Assembly (NCBI GenBank): GCA_005406025.1
Contig: BGZK01000106.1
Location: 248,001-312,000, forward strand
Length of the DNA: 64,000 bases
Direction: 5' to 3'
Origin: Eumeta japonica
Lineage: Eukaryota > Arthropoda > Insecta > Lepidoptera > Psychidae
Under the pieces are notes generated by a model. The model saw only the letters and a list, made by a program, of their open reading frames with translations. It had not been told where the DNA came from and did no database searches. The translations under genes were made by a program, and so were the position numbers. Shown one piece after another: positions 37,349-49,924 of this stretch. Numbering within the stretch: the stretch's first letter is position 1; every line of letters starts with the position of its first letter.

Positions 37349-37731
37349 TCCCGCCGATATTATATACGCGAAAATTTGTGAGGATGGATGGATGTTTGTT
37401 ACTTCTTCACGCAAAAAATACTTAACGGATATTGATAAGACTTTACAGAAATATAACTAATGTTATCAGGATAACGTACAGGCTATTATTTACAAAGTTA
37501 CTAGCGTTTGTACCGGTTTTGTTCGAGTCAGATCCGGAAGCGGAATCGATATATACTACTGGACGGAGAGCAGAACCGACAGCGTGACCGAGATTGATAT
37601 CGGGACCGGTGCCTAGACTGTAAATAGTTGAAACTGTAACAGGGTTTGAGAGTGACAGCAAGGTGGGTCGATATAAAAAACGCAACAATTCATTCTATGT
37701 CTACGCGAGCAAAGCTGCACGCGAAAGCTAG
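37349..37731 (+). mobile_element. Non-autonomous Helitron-like element
   Basis: The 5' part reads TCCCGCCGATATTATATACG, then TGTGAGGATGGATGGATG and TTCACGCAAAAAATACTTAA, well-known wording in insect Helitrons. The 3' end has a hairpin (CGCG-A-GCA-AAGC-TGC-A-CGCG, 37704-37723) closely followed by AAAGCTAG and then T, fitting the CTRR|T rule. A degenerate GGAAGCGGAATCG array fills the middle. No Rep/helicase gene. The exact 5' boundary is uncertain by a few bases. Confidence 0.65.
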
Positions 37732-38329
37732 TCTGAAACAAAACTATAGGTAAGTACATTCCAAAAGAGGGACGGTAAATACTTAATAACACGACAAAAC
37801 GATGAAGAAACAGAATGACAATTCAGCTAATTTTTGATCATGGCTTGTCCGCATAAACATAACATAAAATATAATTTTCTTTCTCCTTTTTTAGTCGTGC
37901 AGAGATAATTGACTGGCAGTGCCCAAAGAGAGACCGAGATCGAATCGTAACTAAAACCGGAAATCAAAAGCAGTACTAATATCGTAACTAAGGCTATCGT
38001 AATTAATCGTAACTATCAGACTCGCAATTGATTTTAGGACTGAAATTATAATAAGTATTGAAACCAATACTAGACAGAGATTAAAATGTGGCCATTACAA
38101 ACGAACCGGGCACGTGCAAGATGAACTCGTATAGAGAAGTACGATGAATTCGTTATCTACCTTCTTTTTTTTATGTTACTCAAATTTATTTTTGGTGACG
38201 AAAACAACTGCAAACGCAAGTTTATATATACAATATTTAGAGTTTTGCCACATTACTTTAAAACCATAGCCTTCATATAGGTTTTCATGTAATCTATGAC
38301 CGAAGAGCTTTTTTCCACATTTTTGTCAA

Positions 38330-39150
38330 AATTTTAGGCCAAGAAGTTCGGAAATAAGGGGGGAGAGTAGTCAATTTCCATCTATTTTCGTTAACTATCT
38401 AAAAAACATTTATTTTTAAGTTAAAAATACATAATATCTAATTTACTATTTAACATCTGATTTACCGTCAACAAGACTCCCATAATAGAAATTTTTTTCT
38501 TCACGTTACACGTCCGTGTTTGAGTCACAGAAATTCATATGTGTACTAACTTATCGATTTCGTCCAATAGATTCGTGGCGAATTGATTGTGGAAGATCGA
38601 CAGACAGACAAACAGACGAATGATCCTACAAGGCTGCCATTTTTAGGACTCCCAGTCAAAACAACAAAAACGGAGCCCTTAGAGTTTCGTCATATCCGTC
38701 CGTATGTCACAGGTATTTTACCCAAAAACTACAAGTGGTACATTGATAAAATTCGGAGTATAAGTATCTTGCATAAACTACTACTTAGTTTGGTAGTTGA
38801 ACTACAAAAATAAATATTTCTAGGGGGGGCACTTCATACCTGTAACAGAAGCTGAATTTTTTTTAACAAACGTCAACGTATGGCATACATTTCGACAGCG
38901 CTTTTAAAAAAAACTTCAGGGTTTCTACTGAACAATTTGTTTATCTGATTTAATGTTTTTGGAAATAATCGCTCCGAAAGTGGCAGAAATTGTGTCTCTC
39001 CTCCTTTTATTTTTTAAGCCGTACCATCAAAAAAAGTGAAAAATATTAAAAAGGTAACAATAAATATTTTTAAAGAAAATTTCGAGTTTTTGGTACAGCT
39101 AATAATTTAAAATAAAACCGTTTAACTTGGGATTTTTTGACCTGTTTTTA
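38330..39150 (+). repeat. Dispersed repeat family A, forward copy
   Basis: Order of recognisable blocks: AGTTCGGAAATAAGGGGGG, TCAATTTCCATCTATTTT, GACAGACAGACAAACAGACG, GAATGATCCTACAAGG, CCCTTAGAGTTTCGTCATAT, GTATGTCACAGG, GAAATAATCGCTCCGAAAGT, CAGAAATTGTGTCTC. The same blocks in the same order occur in reverse complement at 43500-41880. No ORF of note. The family is not named here. Confidence 0.65.
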
Positions 39151-39486
39151 TTTTTTAGGATTCAGTCAGATTTTGGGCTCGTATCACGTATCGTATCTTG
39201 TCATCCTATACAATCTCCCATTGTATATTGACCCGTTCCCTTGTTATCAAGTTGAAGTCATCATAATCGTCACCGCAACTCAATGTGTGCTTAAAGTTTC
39301 ATAAGAATCGGTTTAGTAGAAGTAGTTGAAAAAGCTGTCGCAAGATTTGAAACAAATGTACGGGGTCAGGCCAAAAGCATTTAATATATACATTTGACAA
39401 AGCTAAAAAGTTTTGTCGCTGCCAGTCCCAAAAGTGATACATTGTATGCACTGCGCGTCGCGTGTACTTACGCGACCACGCACGCT

Positions 39487-39642
39487 GCTCAGTCAGTTTG
39501 TTTCGTACCGCTTACGTGCGCGTGCGCCTATTTCATATAAGGCCGTTCTTATTCGAATAAACAATCGACCGTACTTCCGATATAGATTATTTCACACTGC
39601 GTTTCCTGAAATCGGAAAAAATTGCATTCGAAAAAATTGCAG
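39487..39642 (+). promoter_or_regulatory. Candidate 5' noncoding exon / promoter
   Basis: A GC-rich patch with initiator-like CTCAGTCAGTTTG (39487-39499), then ATATAAGG (39535-39542) and a clean donor TTGCAG|GTAAAT (39642/39643). It could be a first exon splicing to the acceptor at 50690 of the dehydrogenase gene. This is inference only; no transcript evidence is available. Confidence 0.3.
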
Positions 39643-40417
39643 GTAAATGATTAATTTTAATTATAAAATATTTTAATAACTTACATTCCGTTTTAGAACG
39701 CGAATTATACTGAAAAGTGTATGAAAAAATGTTTAATAATTATGTATGATTAAATATGGGATTATTAATATCGGACAAAATAATTCGATCATTGTTTATT
39801 AAAGTTATTTCTCTCCTAAATTATCTTGTTCATATAATACATTTGGTTTCTGAGAAATTACCTATTTTTTTTTTTATAAATGAACAGCTCTAATACTTCC
39901 TACTGTATAAACTTTTTGAATTAAAAATAATCAATTATATTCATCTACAAGCTGTAGAAATAATATCAGTCAGGTTGCACTTAAACTTTGGATATTAACT
40001 TTTTTTTTCTTTTATGGTTACGATAACTTACCTAAGTTTACCTTGGTTCGTGTGCGAAAATAAGGTTTTTTTCTTTATAGACTATTCATCTTTATACTTT
40101 TTTTTATTACGTATAATCAAAAAGATACAAAATAATTTTCTTTAAGTACTCATCACAATTTCGTTAATTATTCTGAACTACAGTAGTATTAAGTTAATGC
40201 CTTAAAAGTAATTCAGCGTATACAGAAACGGAATTTTTATTAATACAATTTAACTCGTGTTAATAACATTTAAAATTTATTGTCTTGCATACAATTAAAA
40301 AAATATTTAAAGATACACATAATTTCGTTGAGCAGAAAACTTGAAAAAATTCTATTTTGACAAAAAAAAGTAAACCTAACTATTGTTCTTTTTTAATGTA
40401 ATCGGTCACACATAAAA

Positions 40418-40558
40418 TATATATATAACGAGCAGTAGACTTTTCAACTCGGTCACGTTTTCGTCAAATTAACGATGATGAATAATAAATTAATTAGTTC
40501 GTAAGCGATTGTTGCCGATTGAGTTCATCGTATCGCGGTCGTGGCGGCGTTGCATAAT
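40418..40558 (+). promoter_or_regulatory. Candidate TATA promoter and 5' noncoding exon
   Basis: TATATATATAA lies at about 40418-40428, an initiator-like TTCAACT near 40443-40449, then a GC-rich stretch ending in a strong donor (GCATAAT|GTGAGT, 40558/40559). It is an alternative to 39487-39642 as the missing 5' exon of the dehydrogenase gene. Confidence 0.3.
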
Positions 40559-40770
40559 GTGAGTGCATTCCGTTGCTGTTTATAACAAGGTGTAATTTTT
40601 CCTTCGCGTCGATAAGATATTATAAAAATATTGATAGAAATAGTAAATAATTCAAATAATTTAAGTATTGTAAGAGGAAGGTGTGAAAGGCATTTTTCTG
40701 TCTGAAGACAGTTCATTACTCAAATCCGCTTGTGTGAAGGCGGGAAGTAGAATAATAACCTTCGCTTAAG

Positions 40771-40874
40771 TGAATGGGCCACTGGAACTCTCACTCACCA
40801 GACGAAACCTAACAGCCGAACAACTTCCACCGTTACGTTTCGTCTAGTGAGTGACAATTCCAATGGCCCATTCA
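40771..40874. repeat. Imperfect 38-bp-arm hairpin
   Basis: The left arm 40771-40808 (TGAATGGGCCACTGGAAC onward to CAGACGAAAC) pairs with the right arm 40837-40874 (GTTTCGTC onward to GGCCCATTCA) with about five mismatches around a 28-nt loop. The size and imperfect pairing resemble a pre-miRNA, but a small foldback element is equally possible. Confidence 0.7.
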
Positions 40875-41879
40875 TTCCTTGATTCACCCATTCCTCACTC
40901 TATCAGATATTCTATTCCTACCCAAGAATCCGGCAATACCCTGGTGACTTATCTAGGGTTGCGCGTGTCCATGGGTCGCGATGACCACCTACTCTCTGAT
41001 GGCTCGCACGCTCGCTTGTCTCTTCAAAATCCTATTTAAAAAAAAATGTGAGAAATTCGTTCTGCGCTTTACTAGACCATCAGAGGGTTTTAAGTATTGT
41101 ATCTCGTTTACCATACTATTTTATAAAAAAATACATGCAATGCTCCTAAGGATTGTTTTATATAACTCTTGTTAAAAACTCGCATCCAAATGTATCTGAT
41201 CAAGAAATGGGGTCTCTTTCATTGACACTTTGTACGCTTTAAAATGCTCTTGCCTTGAGATAATGCACTCCTATCAAAATTTGCGGGGTACTTCAACAGG
41301 TACGTCCGTCGCTTCCGTAGCACTACTTCGTGCCGGGGTACGTAGGTATTAGACGCGTACGCTAATGCTTGTTGTAGCTAGGGCGATAACTAAACGCCAT
41401 CTTGAACATTTTTTAAAACTTTACGGCATTATTAATGGTCAAAGTGAGTATATTTTTAATAGTGTAATGTTAAATTTTAAAATGTATGATAAGGGGAACA
41501 CCTTATCGTACGTTTTAAAAATTTAAAGCAAAGTACTAACGAAAAACGAAAGTGAGAAAAAATCAGCCAAGAGCATGTCGGACCGTGCTCAGCGTAGCGT
41601 TCTGAAGCCATTATTACAAAGAAATGCACTACAGAAGAAAAAAACCAGGTTATTACACTTTTCCCATTCCCGCAGAGAATAGTAATAAGCACTTTACTCG
41701 CCTATAACTAGAAAACAAGTAGGTATGTCGACTATTACTATTAAACTAGTGTAAACAAAAGTACATCAGCAAAAGAGCGTATCTTCATGGGACTTACATC
41801 CTTTTCTTGAGAAGCGTACTTTATCGACAGTGACTCAAAAGCAGTATACTCGATCATATTCAAAATAATTTTCGTTGAC

Positions 41880-43500
41880 TGTATTGACAGTATTTATAAT
41901 ACGTTACCTTCGTAATTTTTTTTTAGATATTTTGGTCAGACGGCTTAGAAAATAAAGGGACGGACACAATTTCTGTTATTTTCGGAGTGATTATTTCCGA
42001 AAATATTTACATGGTCAGAAAAATTGCTTAGAAACCTTAAAGATTTTTCAAAGTAAATGTCCAATTATTTGCTACACCTTTGTTTTCTGAAAAAAAAAGA
42101 TAAAGCTTAAGAAAAACTTATTTTTAAAATTTTAGAAATTTAAGTCTCCCATTAGATATATGGTATTTATTTTTGTTGTTTAACTGACTAACCAAGTCGC
42201 GGCTGATACAATACACTTAAACTCCAAATTGGATTGATATACGTCTTGTATAATAGTTTTTTTTAGTAAAATGCCTGTGACATACGGAGGGATGGACGAA
42301 TGGACACGACGAAACTATAAGGGTCCCGTTTTTGCCATTTTAGCTCGAAACCCTAAAATATACTAAATATATAAATACTAAAAAAATAATAAAGTAAAGT
42401 TTACAAAATAAAATGCTATTTGCATTGATTGCATTCATTATTATTCTTATATCGTATTTAAAAGCGATAATTAAAGATTGAACTACAAATCCCAAGATTT
42501 TATAATTTTTTAAACTCACCACCAAAACCATATTATCAATTTCAGCGCCGGCATCGGACATATGCTTAGGAGTACAAGAAAAACAACGATTTTTGAATTC
42601 TCATTATATTTACTTACTAATATGTGTACAGGTAACGATACCCAAATCAGTTTACCTGTTTTATTCACATTAGAATAAATAAAAGGCTGCCTAGTGGATA
42701 GCGAACTGAACAAAACGGAAAAGCTGAACATTGGTTAGGTGTAGTGAATTTTTCGAACTATCATAGAATTAGGTTTTATTCAAGATGATTACAAGAAATA
42801 ATTTTAAGGCCTCCGCGCTGGCTCAGCGAGCACTGGGTGTAGCACAAATACACCTTCTTAGAAAGCACCTTCTTACTCTTCCAAAAATGTGGCAGAACAT
42901 ACGTCATTGCAGTAATAGAAATATATACGGGTGGAAAAAATGCCTGGAAATTCATTTCTAAAGCGCTATGCAGTCAGGAAAATTGAGAGGTAAAAAAGTT
43001 ATATGAGGATCCATGTGTAATCTACTTAGTAGGGAGAAAAGTTATATGAAAATCTACTTCTAATGCGCTGAGCAGGCAGAAAAATAAATCAAAATCGTTT
43101 TCTACCGTTTTTTTAGAGTTCCGCGCATATAAATGAAAAAATGGAACCCTTCTAGGATCACTCGTGTGTCTGGCCGTTTGCACTGAATGTACTGAAACTA
43201 TTAAATTGACATCTGGTATAAATATGTACGTCTGTGACCGAACCCAGACTTGTATCGTATAAATAAAAGAATTTACAATATGAGTTTCACTTTTGAGGGT
43301 AAATTAGACAATTTGAATAAAGGTTTGCAAACTGTATCATGTGACAAATCAAATAGAAGCTTTTATTATGAGGGTCTCAAATATATTTTTATATAATTTT
43401 AAAATTAATAGTTTTAAAGTTTAAAAAAAAAAAATAGATGAAAATTGACCAATCCCTCTTATTTCCGAAAACAATTCACCAAAAATTTTGAAAATGAATA
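41880..43500 (-). repeat. Dispersed repeat family A, reverse copy, interrupted
   Basis: Reverse-complement counterpart of 38330-39150. The first half of the family order maps to 43500-43110 and the second half to 42360-41880. About 750 bp between them (42360-43110) has no match in the forward copy and is probably an insertion. Confidence 0.6.
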
Positions 43501-43604
43501 CAGAATTGTTACTTAGTTTAGTTATACTATGAAATCGGTTTACGTCAAATTTTCAGGAAATCTAAGTTCTATTCAATATTTCCGAATGACTTACAGTTAC
43601 GTAC

Positions 43605-43755
43605 ACTGTGAAATTAGTCACAGGAAGCGTCGCATGGCGTAAAACAGAAATGCGGGGGTAAAAGGGGAGAGGTCGGGGAAAGTTGTACCATCGCATCCAT
43701 TCGCAGGCAATTCAGAGCGGCAAAGATGCATGCGTTGTACTGTAAGTCCGATAGC
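43605..43755 (+). repeat. 135-bp dispersed repeat, copy 2
   Basis: It contains CACTGTGAAATTAGTCACAG, GAAGCGTCGCATGGCGTA, a G/A-rich middle and GCATGCGTTGTACTGTAAGT, in the order seen at 9700 and 53995. Several indels disrupt any common frame. Confidence 0.75.
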
Positions 43756-43792
43756 GACCGGTCGATTCACGCACACACTTACACACATGCGA

Positions 43793-44955
43793 GGGTCAAT
43801 CTGAAAGTCCTTAGAAAATCAAAAACTTAGCAAACTAGCAAGTCACTTTCTTTATAAGATCAATAAGTCGCTTCTTTCGATAGAATCGCTGAGAAAAACA
43901 CTTTGTCCATTCGCAGTTAGGGGTCGTTTCGACGGCCTTTTCATATTCAGCCACCACTTCTCCACTTCTTATTTTATAAAATAAATAAAGATAGCGTGGT
44001 TCGGAATCGAGGCTGTAATGCGGATGAACCAGCATTTCTATACTTAACGTCCCCAAATAGTTAGTTGTTTGTCTGGCGGTATGTGGTATTGTTGTGATGA
44101 AGGAAAATCCTACTGCTAGGTCGTTTTTCCCGAACTTTCTCCAAAACACAAAGCAAATATTTGTTAGTGTGCCGTGACTGTTTTTTTATCTTCTAAAAAG
44201 ATTGTTGCATAATGACCTGTCATTCCGAAGAAGCAGGCCGCCATTTCTTTCTCGACGCTTCGACCTCGTTTTTTTAGTAACTCCTCGAAAGGAAACATCC
44301 GCTGAATAAACTGTTTTTTAGTTTCTGGATCGTAACAGTAAATCCACCTTTCGTCATCTGTAACTATGTCGTGTACAGCATTTGAGTCACCACCGACAAA
44401 TCTTTTCATAATTTCGTGGCACCGATTAACACGACAGAGTTTTTGAGCTTCCATCAATTATGAGGTGTCCACCAAGCACAGAGCTCCTTAACCGTTAAGT
44501 TTTTATTAAGGATTTTGTGCACTTCGCTCATACTGATGCCTCAGCTTGTGCGAATCTACTGGTAGGTCACTCTTTGTCAGTCTCTATCATGAGCCGGGCA
44601 GCACTGATGTCGTCGGTCGTCGCCGTAGAAGACGTCCCTCAGGCAGATTGTCTCTCAGATTAGTGCGACCACGTTTGCAGTCCTTAGGCCAGTGACAAAC
44701 AGTGGCAAGGGATGGAGCTTCATTGTGAAAGGCCAACTGAAGTCTGTTATAAATTTTCTTGTTGGCTTAAATGCCAACGAAATTCATAAAAAATTGTTTT
44801 ATGAAAACTTTCTTGCGTTAAATTCACGTTAAACAAATAATTTTCTTTTTGTTACCAATGTTAATTTCAAGTTCTTTCTCAACGCAAATGTCAAATTGGT
44901 GTATCGCAGTTTCGTCGAAACTTAAAAACTATGCCGGTCTGCCTTCGAACTTTGT
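43793..44955 (-). mobile_element. mariner transposon relic
   Basis: Minus-strand remains of a mariner transposase in three frames. An N-terminal helix-turn-helix part lies at about 44755-44600 (LAFHNEAPSLATV, KRGRTNLRDN), then VTDDERWIYCYDPETKKQ (first catalytic Asp region, about 44370-44320), FFGMTGHYATIFLEDKKTVTAH, and a C-terminal block HTARQTTNYL with LVHPHYSLDSEP, where the usual DLAP-D motif is altered. Stops and frameshifts separate these parts. Terminal repeats were not resolved. It is a different lineage from the mariner at 30.8 kb. Confidence 0.8.
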
Positions 44956-44959
44956 ACAT

Positions 44960-46135
44960 GTATATTGTCGAAATAAATATTATAGGAAAAGGGAATAATT
45001 AGGAAGTAAAAGGCTTCTTGTCGCGTCCTGGGATCACACACGCGGCACCGCCCAATTTCTTTTTATATTATCTTTTCCACACAAGCCTTTTATACGTCGC
45101 ATACGTTATAAGTTACTTTTTCGTCTCGTCGATAGTTGCAGAAAAGCGACACCTATCGCCCCACCAACAAGAAAAGGAAATAGGCAAGGAAACATATATA
45201 CCATATAATTTTTGTGTATTAAACCGTATGTAAGCAATATTAAACAACCAATTTATAAAAACAAATGACAAATGAATACAGTATACATAATAAGGTAGTC
45301 TATGACTTCCATTTTTTAAATTTAAATATGTTTTTTTTATTTCACAGTTACTAAGTGGCCTAAAAATTTTAAGTGTCACCTTCAAATGTACACGCGCCAT
45401 ACACATATACTAACTTCCCTCTTTAAGTATTTAGAAACCTACTTAGGATCCTAAAATAGATCCGGAAATCCTTTTTTATGCAGAAAGTTTGCGAAAATTA
45501 ATCGATTTAATTATAAAATTGAATTCGATAATTCGACTTATATACACATTTCCCGTAGATTTAGTACTAATAAGTGCACCGTGTAATATTAGTTAGTAAG
45601 TACGTTTCCCAATTCGTGTGGTTTGAGACCCTCGCCTCGAAATATGTAAAAACATCCATATTTACCTCATCCAATAAAAATGTATTTATACTTATTCGTG
45701 ACTCAATACTTTTGTTTCGACCATTAGTATTCATTTCAGGTTTACGCGCACAAAACGTGCGAGCACAGGTAATTGTCTATTAATATTTGTTTTATTTAAA
45801 TTGCGGTTTTTTATCGACGTTGTTTTGTTGTTTTTTCTTGAATCATTTCATGTATAATTAAACAACAGTTTTCATTGAATAGTTTTAAGTAAAAACGAAG
45901 TTGTCAAATTGCGTGACTGGAGTATATTTAAAATAGTTAAATTATAGTAAAGTGTAACCGTGTTCACAATTACAAATTTTTAACTTACTATTTAAATATT
46001 ATTTATCATCGTTTTTCACAAAACTAAGAAATAAATTTAAAAAGTGTTTCATAGCAAAAACGAAAGAGATGAAAAATTATGTACATTACAAAAAAAATCG
46101 ATTTCATAAACAATTCTTAGAAATTGTCCACCTCC
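44960..46135. other. Non-coding stretch between mariner relic and two-gene transposon
   Basis: AT-rich. A tiny exon-like stretch at 45740-45768 (acceptor TTCATTTCAG, donor CACAG|GTAATT) is visible but unsupported. No gene is called. Confidence 0.4.
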
Positions 46136-46140
46136 ACAAC

Positions 46141-46196
46141 CGACTGTAGAATAGTCATGATGACAATTTTTTAAAAACTGTACTATAATGCTCAGT
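46141..46196 (+). repeat. Left inverted end of the ISL2EU-like element
   Basis: TAGAATAGTCATGATGACA (46147-46165) matches the reverse complement of 50250-50270 (TACAATAGGCATGATGACA) at 17 of 19 positions. The similarity continues inward with gaps (TAAAAACTG, ACTATAAT). The outer boundary and target duplication could not be fixed. Confidence 0.6.
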
Positions 46197-46324
46197 AATA
46201 TACATTATTAATAATGAGTAACATATTTCTGCTAAAATCAAAGTTTTAGATATTTTTAAAGACATTTTAGTTTATAAAATTTCAATTCCCACCAAAACGC
46301 TTGTCAGTGTCAAAGCGTCGCTTC

Positions 46325-46332
46325 TGACGTCA
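46325..46332 (+). promoter_or_regulatory. CRE-like TGACGTCA upstream of the transposase gene
   Basis: A perfect palindromic TGACGTCA 69 nt before the transposase ATG. A variant TGACGTAA (50076-50083) lies upstream of the exonuclease gene at the opposite end, at about the same distance from its inverted repeat. Regulatory use is inferred. Confidence 0.4.
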
Positions 46333-46400
46333 CGGTTGAATAACCAAAACGTAAACATAAGACGCTCATTGAATACTTTAGTTATTTTGTGCTATTAAAT

Positions 46401-48446
46401 ATGAATTCCAAAGTGTATAGAGGTTGTGCGGTACCCCAGTGTAATAACACATCTATAAAAACACCTAATAAGTTATTTGTATTCGTTCCACAAAAGAAAA
46501 CGATACGAGACAAGTGGCTAAAACTTGCAAGGCGGGATGCAACAGGGATATTGCCTACTGCTCACCTTTATTTTTGTGAAGATCACTTCGACGTAAGTTT
46601 GTATTTGGTTTTGTTGATTCTAAAGTAGTATGTGGTACAATAATCTTGTCAGAGGTATGAATTAAATAATAAACAATATGTTTTGAGGTTAGATCCCATC
46701 TTGCTCTGATGTTATCTATCTTAATAGATTTTTTTTTTATTAATATTTCAGTTACCAAATGATATGGAGAATTATATGGAATATCATGTGATGGGATCGG
46801 TGTCACAGGTTCGCATGAAACCAGCATGTATGCCCTCAAAATTTCAATGTCAACCAGATCGAAGAAAACGAACATTCAATGCTACTAAACGACCATATAT
46901 TCTCAAAAAAACAAAGACTGACATTAATTAAAGAATGTGAGAAAGATTTAGAAGAAAGATCTGTTACTACAAAACAGGTGGAAGTCGGAGAGAGCTCTTC
47001 TGGAATTTCCGGTAACTACATATTTATCTGTATTAAAATGTACTTCATTTTCTTGAATAAAAATATCTATTTCTTGTGTGATCAATAAAGCAATGCTACA
47101 AATTGAATAACTTGTCATTGTTAGGTAACCAATTCTTAGCATTGCATATGAGTATGTACATGGGTATTCTGTATTGTATTTATGTTTTTTTCTTTCAGTT
47201 TCACAAGCTCATATAGAAAATACTTCACAAAAAGATTCACATAAGTCAGCGGATAAAGCAACTCAAGTACTCATAACATATAAATACAGAAGTAAAGCCA
47301 TACAAACAGAAGTGAATTTAGTAAACCAGATGACATCACCTTTGAAACCTTTTAACCAATCTGTTTCCACATCACCATTTAAAATTAAAAGTTGCATTAC
47401 TGCCAAGCCATCTACATCCATGATACAGAAATATTCTAGGAAACTTTTTACAATTGAGGAAGAATCTGATAGTGATATCTCATTTGCACCATCTATTACA
47501 TATAGAGAATCATCACCATCAACAATATCCCAACAGATGAAATCTACTTCAGACTGCAGCGAATTAATCGAAGAAGATAAAAAACAAGAAGCATCAAAAA
47601 TTCTGGAATACACTTTGCTAAAAATAACAAAAAATCCACGATTTTATATTGGTGTGCCTAAAAGTTGCTACTACCTAATTGATATAATTAAAGAAAAAAC
47701 TAATATTCCTGCAAATCATATACTTATGTGTTTAAAAAAAATTAGATTAAATAACCCATTCAGAGAGCTCGCTGATGATTTTTCTATGACTCCGACTTAC
47801 GCAAGCAAAATATTTTTAAAAAATATTCCAGTAATTGCTAGTGTAATACGTCCATTTCTAGTGAAATTAGATAATGAATTAATTAAAAAAAATTACCGAT
47901 GGCTTTTAGGCACAAATATCACAATGTGACTTGCATCATAGATTGCCTAGAAATAGAGGTGCAAAAGCCTTCAAAGCCTTACATCAAGCTCTCTCATGGT
48001 CAGAATACAAAAGGCTAACACCATCAAATATCTTGTGTCCTGTACACCAAATGGTTTGATTAATTACATTTCACCAGGCTACGGAGGAAGAATAACGGAT
48101 ACATGTTTGGTGGAACAATGTGACTTTATAAGGTGTTTACAACCTGGCATGTATGTGATGGCAGACAGAGGGTTCAAACATGTTGAACAATATTTACGGA
48201 AAGAGGAGTGCAGTTAGTACGGCCTCCGAGTGTAACAACTGGGGCAAAACTGTCTAAAAGTGAGGTCAGAGAAACAAAACAAATTGCAAGCCTGAGAATA
48301 CATGTGGAGAGAGTGATTAGACGATTACGGAATTTAATATGTTGAAGCCACATGCATGTGTCAACCACAACTTAGTAAAAGTGCTTGATGATGTCATCAC
48401 CATTGCTTGTGGTTTAGTGAACATACAAGATTCATTAATTAAATAA
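46401..48446 (+). pseudogene. ISL2EU-type transposase (THAP + HTH + DDE_Tnp_4), frameshifted
   Basis: Three exons: 46401-46592, 46752-47011, 47199-48446. Exon 1 starts at ATG 46401 and encodes a THAP zinc finger (C2CH: CAVPQC, then KWLKLARRD and FCEDHF), which binds transposon ends in THAP transposases. Exon 3 carries a helix-turn-helix region (NPFRELADDFSMTPTYASKIF) and a DDE_Tnp_4 catalytic domain with INYISPGYGGRITD and MADRGFKH, and later IASLRIHVERVIRRL. Breaks: one extra A in the A7 run at about 46911-46917 shifts the frame. Three or more single-base shifts or stops occur at about 47930-47985, one at about 48208 and one at about 48330. Introns have consensus sites. The convergent partner gene starts at 49924. 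The element is likely inactive, though assembly indel errors could mimic some breaks. Confidence 0.85.
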
Positions 48447-48469
48447 AACATATTTTTAAAAGTTGCATT

Positions 48470-49924
48470 TTATTTACATAAATGTTAAGAAATACTTCTG
48501 TATAATAATGGATACACATTATCTTTCCATGAAGAAACAATAATATTCAGAAAATTTGATACATATTTCTCATCATACATAACACTAACTATTTCTACAT
48601 TTTTATTTTCACTGTAGTCACTATCAGCAACACAATAGTAGCCTTTTTAAGTCCTGTCAAGTACATTTGGAGCTGCACCTGTACATAAACTTCTGCGTTA
48701 GTTTCCCATCACATACATATTTTTAAAGTTTTGCACTCGTGGGACACTTAATTTCAATGATACTATCTTCACAGATCCCATCAGGCGATCCTGCTATCAT
48801 AGGATGCATTTTAGAAACTATGAGACCACACTTGTTAATTTTTTTCCAAGTTTTATACTCACTGTCTTCCTTACTTGATCTTCCAATATTCTGCCCCGTT
48901 TCATAGCCAATGTGTCAGGGAGTTTTCCACCCATTATTAATGCGATCAGTGTGCCATCATTGGTTTTGCACCGACTGAATTCAAATGCTCGTGAAGCTGT
49001 TATTCTGCCATATCTCAACTCATGCCATAAGGTACTGTCATGTTGGGCTCTTGTTACTTTTCAATATTATAAACATCAGCATCAGACAATGCAATTTTTC
49101 CAAAATCTGTCACAGGACCTTTCTTTATATTTCAGCACCAATGTATGCATAGACAAACTTTCTGTTTGGTCAAAACATAGTCATTTTGGTATTTTATTAC
49201 CTCGCAGTTATTAAGCCTCCTTTTCTTCCCTTCCTCTAGAAACTTTTCAAATACTTCTGTATTTGATGGCAAGCTAGGTTTAGCATTAGACATTTCGCTA
49301 GCTGTTAAATATTTTAGAGTACTTCCAGCCCTGGAAAGTTTGGATTTCATCCAATAGCATTCGACGGATGTACAGGATGGTTCCTCACTCCTGCGATGTA
49401 TCCACATCAGAAATGCTATAGCATGTTTGCAGCCTCCTTGTGAAGCCACACAATCGTGACATTCTATTGATTTAACTGCCTCTTCCTGTTCGTCCATTAT
49501 TAAAGTCACGCTATACAACTTTGCATGGACTTTATGTTCCGGCAAACTTTACATTTTACTATGCAGATGTCTCCTTCGCGTTTAAGTTGTACATAACTTA
49601 CAGCATCATCGCCATAGGATGGTCTGGAGGACCTAAAATAAGAAAAACAATGAATAAATATAAAACAAGACACATTATAAAAATAAATTCATTACCATAA
49701 CCTCAAATATTAATATGAAATACATTTAATGGTGTTTTAGATCTATTACTTAATTTTTAAAATATTATTTAATGTAGGCATCTAATGTTTTACTTACATG
49801 GAAGTTTTGACATTTCTAAATTCTGCTGAACAAAAGTCTTTGTTTGATGCCAAAACTCTCCCAGCATCAACAAGTGGATTCTAGGCAAATTAGTACTGTT
49901 TGCCTTACTAAATCCTTGTTCCAT
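48470..49924 (-). pseudogene. SWIM + YqaJ-like exonuclease protein of the ISL2EU-type element, frameshifted
   Basis: Minus strand, exon 1 at 49924-49798 and exon 2 from 49632 down to about 48500. The start ATG (49924) opens MEQGFSKANSTNLPRI. Exon 2 begins SRPSYGDDAV and carries a SWIM-type zinc motif (ECHDCVASQGGCKHAIAFL, CxC-CxH style). Further on comes a YqaJ/lambda-exonuclease-like nuclease domain: LRYGRITASRAFEF, MKRGRILE, and the catalytic motifs AGSPDG and EIKCP at about 48800-48745, where the Asp and the Glu-x-Lys bind metal and cut DNA ends. Frame changes are visible in exon 1 (about 49840), near 49540 and after 49130. In ISL2EU elements such a protein accompanies the transposase; its role in transposition is unproven. 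It converges with the transposase gene, and both end near 48450-48480. Confidence 0.83.

Noticed and set aside
45740..45768. 29-nt micro-exon
   Set aside because: Acceptor and donor are plausible but there is no coding content or partner exon; too weak to call.
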